Shown piece after piece: positions 35,567 through 44,951 of a DNA stretch of 64,000 bases. This DNA comes from Paludibacteraceae bacterium (GTDB taxonomy: Bacteria > Bacteroidota > Bacteroidia > Bacteroidales > Paludibacteraceae). The position numbers and the translations under genes are program-made. The notes beneath the pieces are model-generated. The model was given only the letters and a program-made list of their open reading frames with translations. It made no database searches and was not told the DNA's origin. The DNA is taken from assembly GCA_017450435.1 (NCBI GenBank), contig JAFSTO010000068.1:1-64000 (forward strand), in the 5' to 3' direction. Numbering within the stretch: position 1 is the stretch's first letter; the number at the start of each line of letters is the position of its first letter.

Positions 35567-38500
35567 ATGAAAAAGATTTTCTTAACTCTTATAGCTATCG
35601 TCGGCATCTTGCTAAGCAGTTATGCCACTGACCTGACCGGTAAGCGTATATACGTCAATCCCGGTCACGGCAGTTTCGGTCCTAACGACCGCCCGATGGC
35701 TACTATCCCATATCCCAACCTTGCATCTACCGGCATGCCGGATACCTGCGGATTCTATGAGACTAACACTAACCTTTGGAAGTGTCAGTATCTGCGCGAC
35801 CGACTGGTAGCGGCAGGCGCCACTGTAGTAATGAGCCGCGAGGCTAACGGTCCGTGGCCCTATCAGAAAGTAAACGGCGAGTATCCCGACTACTCGTGGG
35901 AGAACTATCAAAACCGCTCGGATTACACCATGTATAACCGCAACCTGAGTGAGATATGTGAGGAGGTAGAAGCCGGCGATTTCGACCTGTTTATCTCCGT
36001 TCACTCCAACGCGCTAAGCGACGGCACCAGCACCAACTACCCGCTGTGGCTGTACCGCGGCACCGATGCGGCTCCCGACGATTTTCAGCAGACCTGCAAA
36101 CAAATAGGCGGCACTATATGGCCTTATCGTTTTGAGATGATGGCTGCGGGTTACGACCAAGCCAGCTCGTTCTCACTGACGAACAAGAACCTGCGAGGCG
36201 ACGTCACCTTCATGGGCAGCGGGAGCAGCAGCACCCGTTCCAACGGACAGACTTACTACGGCTACTATGGTGTGCTCAAACACGGTACGGTTGGCGGTTT
36301 GTATGAGGGGTATTTCCACACCTACCAGCCGGCTCGTCACCGTGCCCTGAACAAAGACCACTGCCACATGGAAGGTTATGGCTACTACCGAGGTATCATT
36401 GATTATTTCGGGGCAGACCAAGACACCAAAGGTTATATCCTCGGAACGGTGAAAGACCTGCATGAGAAGATGAGCCATCCGCTTTTCAACTACTCTCCGA
36501 AGACCAATGACCAATGGGTGCCCTGCAACGGCGCAGTGGTGAAGCTTTACAAGGCAGGCGTGGAGATTGGCGAATATACCGTTGACAACAACTACAATGG
36601 CGTATTTTACTTCGGTGACCTTGAGCCCGGCAATGACTATACATTAGACGCTACCTGCGAGGGCTACAAACCTTTGTTCAACGAGTACAAAACACCTATC
36701 ACGGTAACAGCCAACAAAGTAACCTACCCGCTTATTTACCTTGAAAGCGAGAGTTACGAAGCCCCGAAAGAGGTGTACACAGATTATCCTGAGCCCGAGA
36801 TGCCTGCTTACATACAAGTGGCAAGCAGCTACGCTATGAGACAAGACTTTGTCAACAACATGGTTAGCGAGCTAAGCGGCAAAACCATCCACCGTACGCT
36901 GGTAAAAAATGACACCACAATGTTTGTGCTTGCATTCGACCAATCAAACACTGCAAGCATCTATGTGATTAACCCGACCACTCATGCCATCAGACACACA
37001 GTCTCTACCGAAGGCATGACCGGTTCGCTGCGCAATGTGGGTGACATAGCCCTCACTGCCGACGGCGTATTGTTAGGCTGCAACTACTCTGAAAACCAGT
37101 TTAGCGACGACTACGTAAACGCAGACAGCCAAACAGGTGTAAGAGGTACTTTCCGCGTATATAAGTGGGAAGACCTTAATGCCACACCTACAGAACTATT
37201 CACCTCTCAATACTGCTGCAACTGGTATGGTGGTAATATCGGTGAGGTCATGACCGTAAGCGGTAGTTTAGACGACTTTAGTCTTGTTACCACCTGCCCC
37301 ACCCGCTCAGGTTCGGGTGTACTGCGCTTGGCAATCTTCAACGTCACTGAAGGTCAGTTAGTCAGCACCATGCGCAGCCAAGATCCGAACGGAACCCCGG
37401 CAATGACACTGACTAACTACGGATGGCACATGCAACTCAAACCATCGCCGCTACACGAAGGTGCCTTTGTTATCATCGGCTCTGAGCGCGGAGCTACAGA
37501 GATTAGTTTCAACGGTGATGCCACTGCTCCCAACTACTTAGGCAGCACTCCTTTCGTAGCCGACGGCGCCACATTCTTCAAGTATGCCAAGCACGTATTG
37601 ATGACAGTGCCCAAAGCTACAGGTCCGGAGTTGTACGACGTAACTGCCGGTTTGGCAGAAGCCACTCTCATTCCTACGACCAACACCACCTTGAGCGAAG
37701 CAGTCAATGCCACCCGCATGACCGCTGCCGGCGTGGTTTGCGGCACCGACATCACGCTTTACATGCAGACCGACAGCACCCTGAGCCGCTTCACCACTGC
37801 AGCACAGGAACAACCCGTCGTTCCGCATATAAACGCATATAACCTCAGCCTTAGTACCAACACATCCGACTCTACCTACACCTTCACCTACACCGCCAAC
37901 AGCGCAGCACGAAGCACAAATATAGTCTTCTATCAGGATGGAAAAGAGGTAGGTAAAGTGGCAGTAGCGGCAGCCAACGCCGGAGTCAACAGCGCCGTTG
38001 TACGCTGGTCAGACCTGCCGGGCTACACCGGCACAACCACTACGTGGGCAGTAGAACTTATCGGTGACAATGTGCCCAATTGGGGCAAGCTGTTCAGCGA
38101 CAACTCGATGCTGATGTCTTCCACCACACGTGTCTTCAACGCCGTGGACAAGAGTCCTGAATCGGACTACTTTGGTAGGATATATATCATGCGTCGAGCC
38201 GGTTCTTCGTCATCCTCTGACCGTCCGAGCAACGGACTCTTTGCATATAACCAAGACTACACCGCTATCAACACAACGCTGCTGAAGGGTGGTTGTGAGT
38301 TCGGCAACCCGACCCGACTGGCCGTAGCCAGCGATGGTTATGTCTATCAAGCCGACTGGGCAGACGGCTACTCAGGCGTTTATGTGATTAACCCTGCAGA
38401 CCTCAATGGCTCGTTTACGCAGTTCTTCCAAGGAACACGCAATGGCGCCGGTGTATTTACAAACAACGGAACCGCCGTTGGCAGCTCCACACCCGGATTA

Positions 38501-40102
38501 GGAATATATGGTAGCGGAGAGAATAGTAAACTGGTTGTGTATAACGAAGATGCAAGCGGCACTCTACCAACTAACGGATTGGTAATATACAATATCGGTC
38601 AGGCAGATGGCAGCATTGCTCATAGTTGGGGTGAAGCACCGAATCAAGTTCTTCCTCTTACTATGCAGGCCAACACAGAGGGTACGCCTGTTCCTACATC
38701 ACACGGTGTGTTCGTCAGTCAGGTACGCTCATCAGGCAATAACAACACCGCAGCACCTTCGCTTATGTTCGTTGACTACAACGGTCAGATGCAGATGGCA
38801 TCCTGCTATGAGCCATACAAAGACATCATTGAAGGTTCTGACGGCGGCGGTTATGCTGTCAGTGCAGACGAGAAGACACTGATAATGCAAGGCGGACGCA
38901 AACAGTTCTATGTGTTTGACATTGCCTGGGAGGGCGACAAACCCGTGCTTACATTACGCTACGAATATGAACACGGCAGACAAACCATCCGTCAGATAAA
39001 CTTCGATTATGCCGGTAACCTTGTTTGTTCAGGAGAAGCAGGTTTAGAAGTCTTCACCGTTCCGACAGACAACAACGTTACTGTCGTTCCCGCGAAGAAG
39101 AGCCTGACGGTAGAGAAGCCGTTTAGCGGACACGTAGAAGCTATAGTGCTTGATACAGATAAAGTGCGTATAGAAAAAGACAGTTCCGTTACGTTGACAG
39201 CCACTGTCCTGCCCAAGGTAGCACCGGAACAAGGCGTTACATGGTCATCGTCCAACGACGAGGTTGCCACAGTAACAGACGGCGTTGTAACGGGTGTTGT
39301 ATCCGGCGTTGTCACCATCACAGCTACCAGTGTTGACGGTAACTACAGCGCTACATGCCACGTGGAGGTATTCACCCCTGTCAGCGGTGTTGAGCTTGAC
39401 AAATCGACCGACGAGATTCTCGTGGGCGGCACCACCACCCTCACTGCTACCGTAACGCCTCTTGACGCAGATAACAAGAGTGTTGTTTGGACAAGCTCCG
39501 ACAACGATATAGCCACTGTCAACGATGGTGTAGTAAGCGGTGTAGGTGTAGGCACAGCTACCATTACCGTAACCACTGTTGACGGTGAGTTCAGCGCAAG
39601 CTGCGAGATTAACGTACTGAAGGCTCCAGTGCCTGTCACAGGCGTAAGTTTAGACCAAGACAGTATTGAGTTCGTGTTAGGAGTAGAACCCTCAACCGTG
39701 CAGCTGACAGCCACCGTCAGTCCTGACGATGCCGATGACAAGACGGTCAGCTGGTCGTCGTCCAATGAGGCGGTTGCAACCGTAGCAGACGGATTAGTCA
39801 GTGCCGTTGCAGAAGGTGAGGCTGTCATTACAGTCACCACTACAGATGGCAGCTTTACAGCCACATGCACAGTAAACGTTATTATAGTGGAAGACGGGTT
39901 GGAAGCCATTGCCATTGATGGCGTATATTACTTGAATGGCACTATATATAATAGTCATCGCCTACAGCTCAACATCTACTCCGCGAGCGGTCAGCTTGTT
40001 CTAAGCAGCGATGCCGGCTCTATACGTTGCGACGGACTGCCACACGGCACATACATAGTTCGCAGCACTCAAAGTGCGGCAAGCATCAAGTTTGTGAGGT
40101 AA
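35567..40102 (+). CDS. Large secreted N-acetylmuramoyl-L-alanine amidase with propeller, Ig-like and sorting domains
   Basis: 1,511 aa. After the signal peptide (MKKIFLTLIAIVGILLSSYA) comes an Amidase_3 domain: VNPGHGS (first zinc His, about residues 31-37), FYETNTNL (zinc Glu, about 64) and SVHSNAL (second His, about 143-149). The catalytic Glu near 260-ish is likely GLYEGYF. A carboxypeptidase-like beta domain follows (about 325-395), then a long repeat region with propeller-type blades (about 430-1180). Three BIG_2 Ig-like domains follow (about 1185-1265, 1270-1350, 1355-1445) with the ATV.DGVV.GV.G.ATIT core, and finally a sorting tail (LQLNIYSASGQLVLSSDAG...HGTYIVRS). It probably cleaves peptidoglycan from outside or remodels the division septum. 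Confidence 0.82.
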   Translation: MKKIFLTLIAIVGILLSSYATDLTGKRIYVNPGHGSFGPNDRPMATIPYPNLASTGMPDTCGFYETNTNLWKCQYLRDRLVAAGATVVMSREANGPWPYQKVNGEYPDYSWENYQNRSDYTMYNRNLSEICEEVEAGDFDLFISVHSNALSDGTSTNYPLWLYRGTDAAPDDFQQTCKQIGGTIWPYRFEMMAAGYDQASSFSLTNKNLRGDVTFMGSGSSSTRSNGQTYYGYYGVLKHGTVGGLYEGYFHTYQPARHRALNKDHCHMEGYGYYRGIIDYFGADQDTKGYILGTVKDLHEKMSHPLFNYSPKTNDQWVPCNGAVVKLYKAGVEIGEYTVDNNYNGVFYFGDLEPGNDYTLDATCEGYKPLFNEYKTPITVTANKVTYPLIYLESESYEAPKEVYTDYPEPEMPAYIQVASSYAMRQDFVNNMVSELSGKTIHRTLVKNDTTMFVLAFDQSNTASIYVINPTTHAIRHTVSTEGMTGSLRNVGDIALTADGVLLGCNYSENQFSDDYVNADSQTGVRGTFRVYKWEDLNATPTELFTSQYCCNWYGGNIGEVMTVSGSLDDFSLVTTCPTRSGSGVLRLAIFNVTEGQLVSTMRSQDPNGTPAMTLTNYGWHMQLKPSPLHEGAFVIIGSERGATEISFNGDATAPNYLGSTPFVADGATFFKYAKHVLMTVPKATGPELYDVTAGLAEATLIPTTNTTLSEAVNATRMTAAGVVCGTDITLYMQTDSTLSRFTTAAQEQPVVPHINAYNLSLSTNTSDSTYTFTYTANSAARSTNIVFYQDGKEVGKVAVAAANAGVNSAVVRWSDLPGYTGTTTTWAVELIGDNVPNWGKLFSDNSMLMSSTTRVFNAVDKSPESDYFGRIYIMRRAGSSSSSDRPSNGLFAYNQDYTAINTTLLKGGCEFGNPTRLAVASDGYVYQADWADGYSGVYVINPADLNGSFTQFFQGTRNGAGVFTNNGTAVGSSTPGLGIYGSGENSKLVVYNEDASGTLPTNGLVIYNIGQADGSIAHSWGEAPNQVLPLTMQANTEGTPVPTSHGVFVSQVRSSGNNNTAAPSLMFVDYNGQMQMASCYEPYKDIIEGSDGGGYAVSADEKTLIMQGGRKQFYVFDIAWEGDKPVLTLRYEYEHGRQTIRQINFDYAGNLVCSGEAGLEVFTVPTDNNVTVVPAKKSLTVEKPFSGHVEAIVLDTDKVRIEKDSSVTLTATVLPKVAPEQGVTWSSSNDEVATVTDGVVTGVVSGVVTITATSVDGNYSATCHVEVFTPVSGVELDKSTDEILVGGTTTLTATVTPLDADNKSVVWTSSDNDIATVNDGVVSGVGVGTATITVTTVDGEFSASCEINVLKAPVPVTGVSLDQDSIEFVLGVEPSTVQLTATVSPDDADDKTVSWSSSNEAVATVADGLVSAVAEGEAVITVTTTDGSFTATCTVNVIIVEDGLEAIAIDGVYYLNGTIYNSHRLQLNIYSASGQLVLSSDAGSIRCDGLPHGTYIVRSTQSAASIKFVR

Positions 40103-40140
40103 GAACACGTACGCAGTCAGTTTGGCTGCCTATATATTAC

Positions 40141-40177
40141 AAAAAACGCTGAACACGAAAGTATTCAGCGTTTTTTG
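40141..40177. terminator. Bidirectional terminator between the amidase gene and xseA
   Basis: AAAAAACGCTGAA, 9-nt loop, TTCAGCGTTTTTTG: an 8-9 bp stem with A and T runs on both sides. The two genes converge. Confidence 0.85.
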
Positions 40178-40229
40178 TTACCTTTTAAGCGAGCTTTAAA
40201 AACATAGGCGGTTTATATTTGCCCGCTAC

Positions 40230-41375
40230 TTAGGCTTTCACTACTCTCTTTCCGTCGCTCCACTCAATGGTAAGCACGTCACCATCGCTTACCTCTACGC
40301 TTCTTCTGAGTACCTTTCCGTCTCTCACCACAAGCGTATATCCCTTTCGGAGAATATACTCAGGTGACTGGCTTTGTATGCTTTTCTCAAGCATATCCAT
40401 CATCATTCTTTCCCGTCGTATTCGGTGTGTACCTGCTGCTAATAGTCGTGCATAGAGGTGCTCCACTGCTGCTCGTCTCATACCGGCTTGCAGAGTAGCA
40501 GTACGTACAAGACGTAACGACAGCTCTTGCAACACAGCAGCTTGTTCGTCAAAACGAGCTATAAGAAACTCTGCCACGGCAGTAGGCGTCTTCAGACTGC
40601 TAAAAGCCACCATATCGACAAGCGACACATCGCGCGTATGACCGATGCCCGTCAGAACAGGCAACGGAAAAACAGCACATAGTGCAGCAAGGGCGTAGTC
40701 GTCAAAACAAGAAAGGTCGGTTGTAGAACCACCACCGCGAATCATTACCACCAAATCATACTTTGTCTCATTCTGCCGGATACGTGCAAGAGCATCTGCG
40801 ATAGAAGCCGCCGCCGTATCACCTTGCATCGCAGCTTCAAATAAGGTTAATGAAAAAGTATATCCGGCAGCATTCGAGGTTAATTGATGAACGAAATCCT
40901 GATACCCCGCTGCCGAAGATGACGAGATAATAGCAATCCGCTTAGGCAGCGATGCCATGCGCAACTCCTGCTGACGTTTGGTAAGTCCGTTTTCCTCTAA
41001 ACGTTTTATATCTTCCTGACGTTTTTTAGCTATATCTCCAAGAGTGCAATAAGGGTCAATGTCATGTATTGTCAGGCTCAGTCCGTACTGTGTGTGCATC
41101 TCCACGCTTACCTTCGCCATTATCTGCATCCCCGGTTGTAGCGCTCTTCCTGTGACCTGAATAAAACGTGCGTTGACGCCCTGCCATGTCTGTCTCCAGC
41201 AATTAGCCCTCACTCGCGCCTTTTGCGCCTCAACAAGCTCCATATAGCAGTGAGCCCCCTCACGTGCAGACAGACTGCTCACCTCGGCTCTAACCCAATA
41301 GCTATCGGGTAAAGCATCAGAGATAACCAGCGACACCGTCTCCAACAGTTCGTATAACGAGTAGGACTGCACCAT
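40230..41375 (-). CDS. xseA: Exodeoxyribonuclease VII large subunit
   Basis: 381 aa, somewhat short for the family. The N-terminal OB fold (SYWVRAEVSSLSAREGAHCYMELVEAQ, split here at the family motif W-V-x-G/A-E-V-S) binds single-stranded DNA. The catalytic core has RIAIISSSSAAGYQDFVHQL, DLVVMIRGGGSTTDLSCFDD, PVLTGIGHTRDVSLVDMVA and LKTPTAVAEFL. The C-terminal coiled coil is present but shortened. No xseB-like small-subunit frame (about 60-80 aa) exists beside it. The gene follows rpe after 9 nt, so it belongs to the same minus-strand unit. Confidence 0.93.
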   Translation of the reverse strand: MVQSYSLYELLETVSLVISDALPDSYWVRAEVSSLSAREGAHCYMELVEAQKARVRANCWRQTWQGVNARFIQVTGRALQPGMQIMAKVSVEMHTQYGLSLTIHDIDPYCTLGDIAKKRQEDIKRLEENGLTKRQQELRMASLPKRIAIISSSSAAGYQDFVHQLTSNAAGYTFSLTLFEAAMQGDTAAASIADALARIRQNETKYDLVVMIRGGGSTTDLSCFDDYALAALCAVFPLPVLTGIGHTRDVSLVDMVAFSSLKTPTAVAEFLIARFDEQAAVLQELSLRLVRTATLQAGMRRAAVEHLYARLLAAGTHRIRRERMMMDMLEKSIQSQSPEYILRKGYTLVVRDGKVLRRSVEVSDGDVLTIEWSDGKRVVKA

Positions 41376-41384
41376 AGAACTTTA

Positions 41385-42041
41385 TTATCGGCTTTCTGCT
41401 TGCTTAAGCTGCCTTATAGCCTCTTCCGGATTGGGCGCATGAAAAACACTTGAGCCGGCGACCAGGACATCCGCGCCGGCTTCGAAAAGCAGTCCGGCAT
41501 TGTCAATATTCACTCCGCCATCCACCTCAATCATGGTCTTTAATCCTCGCGAGTCGATTTCCTTGCGCACTGCTCTAACTTTGTCAAGAGTGTCCGGTAT
41601 AAACCGCTGTCCGCCGAATCCTGCGAAAACGGACATCAGCAGCACCATATCCACCTCTTCAAGGTAAGGATACAGCCGAGTAAAGTTTATATCCGGATTG
41701 ACGGTCAGACACGTCCTGCACCCTTTCTCCCGAATAGCGCGTATCGCCGGCATAGGGTCATCAACAGCCTCTAAATGAAACCCCACCGACCAAGCACCTG
41801 CATCACAAAAACGCTCCACGTAATCTTCAGGGTGCACAATCATCAAATGGACGTCTAATGGCTTGGTTGACAGCTGATGCAACGGCTCCATAACAGGAAA
41901 TCCGAAAGAAATGTTCGGCACAAACCTGCCATCCATCACATCCACATGTACCCAATCAGCATCAGAACGATTGAGCATTTCAACATCTCTGCCAAGATTA
42001 GCAAAGTCAGCAGACAAAACAGAGGGAGCTATTAAACGCAT
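41385..42041 (-). CDS. rpe: Ribulose-phosphate 3-epimerase
   Basis: 218 aa from the ATG at 42041 (MRLIAPSVLSADFANLGRDV). It interconverts ribulose 5-phosphate and xylulose 5-phosphate in the pentose phosphate pathway. TIM barrel with the signature VDVMDGRFVPNISFG (catalytic Asp, metal ligands), LDVHLMIVHPEDY (His ligands), VLLMSVFAGFGGQRFI and EVDGGVNIDNAG (second catalytic Asp). The loop reads MSVFAGFGGQ where many enzymes have MTVNPGFGGQ, a mild variation that leaves the phosphate-binding GFGGQ. It lies between the membrane protein gene and xseA. Confidence 0.95.
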   Translation of the reverse strand: MRLIAPSVLSADFANLGRDVEMLNRSDADWVHVDVMDGRFVPNISFGFPVMEPLHQLSTKPLDVHLMIVHPEDYVERFCDAGAWSVGFHLEAVDDPMPAIRAIREKGCRTCLTVNPDINFTRLYPYLEEVDMVLLMSVFAGFGGQRFIPDTLDKVRAVRKEIDSRGLKTMIEVDGGVNIDNAGLLFEAGADVLVAGSSVFHAPNPEEAIRQLKQAESR

Positions 42042-42122
42042 AATGAAGTACAATTTACGAATGTACGAAATACAAAAGATATTATAAAGTACGATGTATG
42101 AAGGATATTATCAAAGTAGAAT

Positions 42123-42797
42123 TTATCTTCTTCTTGAGCGGCGCGAGAACGAACGTCTGTATGGGTCTGACCGAGACCATGAAGGCAGTTGCGGCAGTCC
42201 GTAGGTTGTGATATACAAGACTGCTATATAAATGGCATTTGTCCATAGCAAAGCAAAAACTCCTGTACCGTTTACAGCAGTGTAGCAACAAGACAATAAT
42301 GCCAGTAGCATAGCCGGCAAAGAGATTAGCAGTCTCGTTTGAATTCTCACATTAGCCACTACGAACCGCCTTAGGTGTGCAATAGCAACCAGTAGGCCTA
42401 ACAATGCCATCAAAAGCGATACGACATTTATCCAGAGCGGCATTACCTCCCAGCACCAACCACGCACCGTTGCATCCTTCCACACATTAACCACGTACGC
42501 CACCACATCGGCATTCGGAAAAACGACAAGCGTCAGAGCAGCATATAACACCACTGTAGCAACACCCAGAACCGATGCCGACCAAACACGAAAGTTTAGA
42601 GCTTTTTGAACACCGGCTGCTAACCACATTAGAGGCAGTGTAACCACATAATCAGGGAAAAAAAGCGAGAGAAGCGACACAAAAAGTGAGCTTACATACA
42701 ACTCGCGCATTCCATCCTCCCGCCGATAGAGAGTCAGCAGCAGTGCAAACACAGCTACTGACAACACTACGGATAATATTTGAAGAATAATCAACAA
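42123..42797 (-). CDS. Multi-pass inner-membrane protein of unknown function
   Basis: 224 aa with about six to seven hydrophobic segments: 1-22, 33-62 (VSSLFVSLLSLFFPDYVVTL), 70-92, 118-140, 153-175 and 180-200. It ends in a basic tail (RSDPYRRSFSRRSRRR) that should face the cytosol. I do not recognise the family. The gene leads the unit with rpe and xseA, with 81 nt between. Many Bacteroidales genomes have hypothetical membrane proteins of this size near cell-envelope genes; no function can be proposed. Confidence 0.7.
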   Translation of the reverse strand: MLIILQILSVVLSVAVFALLLTLYRREDGMRELYVSSLFVSLLSLFFPDYVVTLPLMWLAAGVQKALNFRVWSASVLGVATVVLYAALTLVVFPNADVVAYVVNVWKDATVRGWCWEVMPLWINVVSLLMALLGLLVAIAHLRRFVVANVRIQTRLLISLPAMLLALLSCCYTAVNGTGVFALLWTNAIYIAVLYITTYGLPQLPSWSRSDPYRRSFSRRSRRR

Positions 42798-42840
42798 CGC
42801 AAATACAATGCTATCTTCAGGGCAGTTTGCCTTTCAAGTC

Positions 42841-44937
42841 TTACAGTCCTTTCTTCTCAAGCAGATATTTCGGATCAGCGTCCCTACCTCTGAAGTTACG
42901 ATACATAACAGCTGCATCCTCACTGTTTCCACGCGAAAGAATCTCCTTCCTGAGCCTTGCAGCAACATCCTTATTGAAGAGGTCTCCGGTCTCTACAAAA
43001 GCATGGAACACGTCAGAATCAAGCACAGCCGACCATGTATATGAATAGTAGCCCGCCTCGTAGCCTGTAGTGAAAATATGATTGAAGAATGAAGAGCGAT
43101 AGCGAACAATGATTTCAGGAATCATACCCATCCTTTCCATTGATTCAGTTTCAAACCTGTTAACATCTATCGTGTCCACCTCCGTCAGCAGATGATAATC
43201 CATATCAAGGATTGAGGCAGACAGAAGCTCTGTTTCCACAAAACCCTGATTGAATTTTGCTGCAGCTTCTATCTTTTTTATCAACGAGTCAGGGATGACC
43301 TCTCCTGTCTCATAGTGGAAAGCGTATGTTTTCATCACCTGCGGAGCATAACACCAGTTCTCCATCAGTTGCGAAGGCATCTCAACGAAGTCCCGCGGCA
43401 CATTGGTTCCCGCCAGCGACGAGTATTTACACTGCGAAAGGAAACCATGCAGAGCATGCCCGAACTCATGGAAGAGGGTTTCCACATCATCCATAGAAAG
43501 AAGAGATGGTTTATCAGATGTAGGCTTATTGAAGTTACCGACATTAACAATTACAGGACGGTGATTAACCCCATTAGCATCAACATATTGGTCACGGATA
43601 TTATTCATCCACGCACCCGGTCTTTTAGTAGAACGCGGGAAGTAGTCGGTGTAGAATATACCCAACAATGAGCCGTCGGAATCTGTTATCTTAAATGTCT
43701 CAACATCCGGGTGATAGACCGGCAGCCCCTCAATAGGCTCGATGTGTATTCCATACAGTCTCTCAGCAAGAGCAAATGCACCACGTCGCACGTTATCAAG
43801 TTTGAAATATGCCTTCAGCTGTTCCTCATCAAGGTCATACTTTGCCTTGCGTAGTTTTTCTGAATAAAACCACCAGTCCCACGGTTGCAGTTTCTCCCCT
43901 GGCAAATCCTCATTGAGTAGTGCTTGCAGTTCAGCCCGCTCACGTTTAGCAGCATTGAGTGCCGGCTCCCACACCTGCATCAACATGTTGTATGCGGTCT
44001 TGCCATCATGTGCCATGGCGTCCTGCAGGATATAGTCTGCCGAGCAGTCGAACCCGAAAAGATGCGCTTTTTCGGTACGCAAACGCATTGTGCGGTTGAT
44101 GACCGACTTGTTATCATTCTCGTTGTCATGATTGCCGCGCGTGGTATAGTCCATCAGTAACTGACGCCTTAGTTCTCTGTTCTCACAATACTGCAACACC
44201 GGTGTGAAAGATGTGCGCTTAGGCGTAAAGAGCCACTCTCCTTTATGTCCGGCAGCCTCAGCCTCCTCTGCCGCCGCTTGTTTGGCAGACTCCGGTAAGC
44301 CGCGCAGCTCCGTTTCGTCCTTCACAAAACGCTGACATGCATTGGTCTCCGCCACCACGTTCTGACCAAAACGTAATGATAGAAGAGACAGTTCTTTGTT
44401 GATTTCTCTCAATCTCTTCTTTTTCTCCGCATCCAAATTAGCACCGTTCATTACAAACCCGCGGTACTTCTCCTCTGTCAATCTCAGGTCTTCACCGGTT
44501 AGCCCGGCCGCCTCACGGCCATCATATACAGCTTTTACACGAGTAAATAGTTTTTCGTTCAGAATAATATCATCAGAACACTCGGTCAGCAGCGGACTTA
44601 TCTCCTCTGCCAAAGCGTTCATCTCATCTGTACCATCGGTCTCTAACAGATTAAAGAACACTCCGCCAACCTTGCTTAAAAGACTTCCGCTACGCTCGAG
44701 TGCCAGAATAGTATTCTCAAACGTGGGTTCATCAGGGTTATTCACAATAGCGTCAATCTCTGCCCTATAGTCAGCTATAGCCTTGTCGAAAGCCGGGCGA
44801 TAGTGGCACATCTCTATCTTATCAAAAGCGGGAACGTCATATTCGTTCGTCTGAGGCATGAGCAACGGATTGTCGCTCGTTCTGCTGCATGCTGCAAGTG
44901 TCATAACAATTGCCGGTAATAAAAATCCTTTTTTCAT
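42841..44937 (-). CDS. dcp: M3-family peptidyl-dipeptidase, lipoprotein
   Basis: 698 aa. Signal peptide with lipobox (MKKGFLLPAIVMTLAAC), so it is anchored in the envelope. The M3 zinc site is HEFGHALHG (about residues 487-495) with the third ligand in the downstream VEMPSQLMENW. It removes dipeptides from the C-terminus of short peptides. Further family marks: QDAMAHDGKTAYNMLMQVW, GVFNVGNFNKPT-like strand and YYSYTWSAVLDSDVF. The N-terminus (NPLLMPQTNEYDVPAFDKI) follows the family. It begins 14 nt after the AsmA-like gene ends, on the same strand. Dcp is preferred over oligopeptidase A by likeness and export. Confidence 0.9.
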   Translation of the reverse strand: MKKGFLLPAIVMTLAACSRTSDNPLLMPQTNEYDVPAFDKIEMCHYRPAFDKAIADYRAEIDAIVNNPDEPTFENTILALERSGSLLSKVGGVFFNLLETDGTDEMNALAEEISPLLTECSDDIILNEKLFTRVKAVYDGREAAGLTGEDLRLTEEKYRGFVMNGANLDAEKKKRLREINKELSLLSLRFGQNVVAETNACQRFVKDETELRGLPESAKQAAAEEAEAAGHKGEWLFTPKRTSFTPVLQYCENRELRRQLLMDYTTRGNHDNENDNKSVINRTMRLRTEKAHLFGFDCSADYILQDAMAHDGKTAYNMLMQVWEPALNAAKRERAELQALLNEDLPGEKLQPWDWWFYSEKLRKAKYDLDEEQLKAYFKLDNVRRGAFALAERLYGIHIEPIEGLPVYHPDVETFKITDSDGSLLGIFYTDYFPRSTKRPGAWMNNIRDQYVDANGVNHRPVIVNVGNFNKPTSDKPSLLSMDDVETLFHEFGHALHGFLSQCKYSSLAGTNVPRDFVEMPSQLMENWCYAPQVMKTYAFHYETGEVIPDSLIKKIEAAAKFNQGFVETELLSASILDMDYHLLTEVDTIDVNRFETESMERMGMIPEIIVRYRSSFFNHIFTTGYEAGYYSYTWSAVLDSDVFHAFVETGDLFNKDVAARLRKEILSRGNSEDAAVMYRNFRGRDADPKYLLEKKGL

Positions 44938-44951
44938 TGTATATTGTTGTT

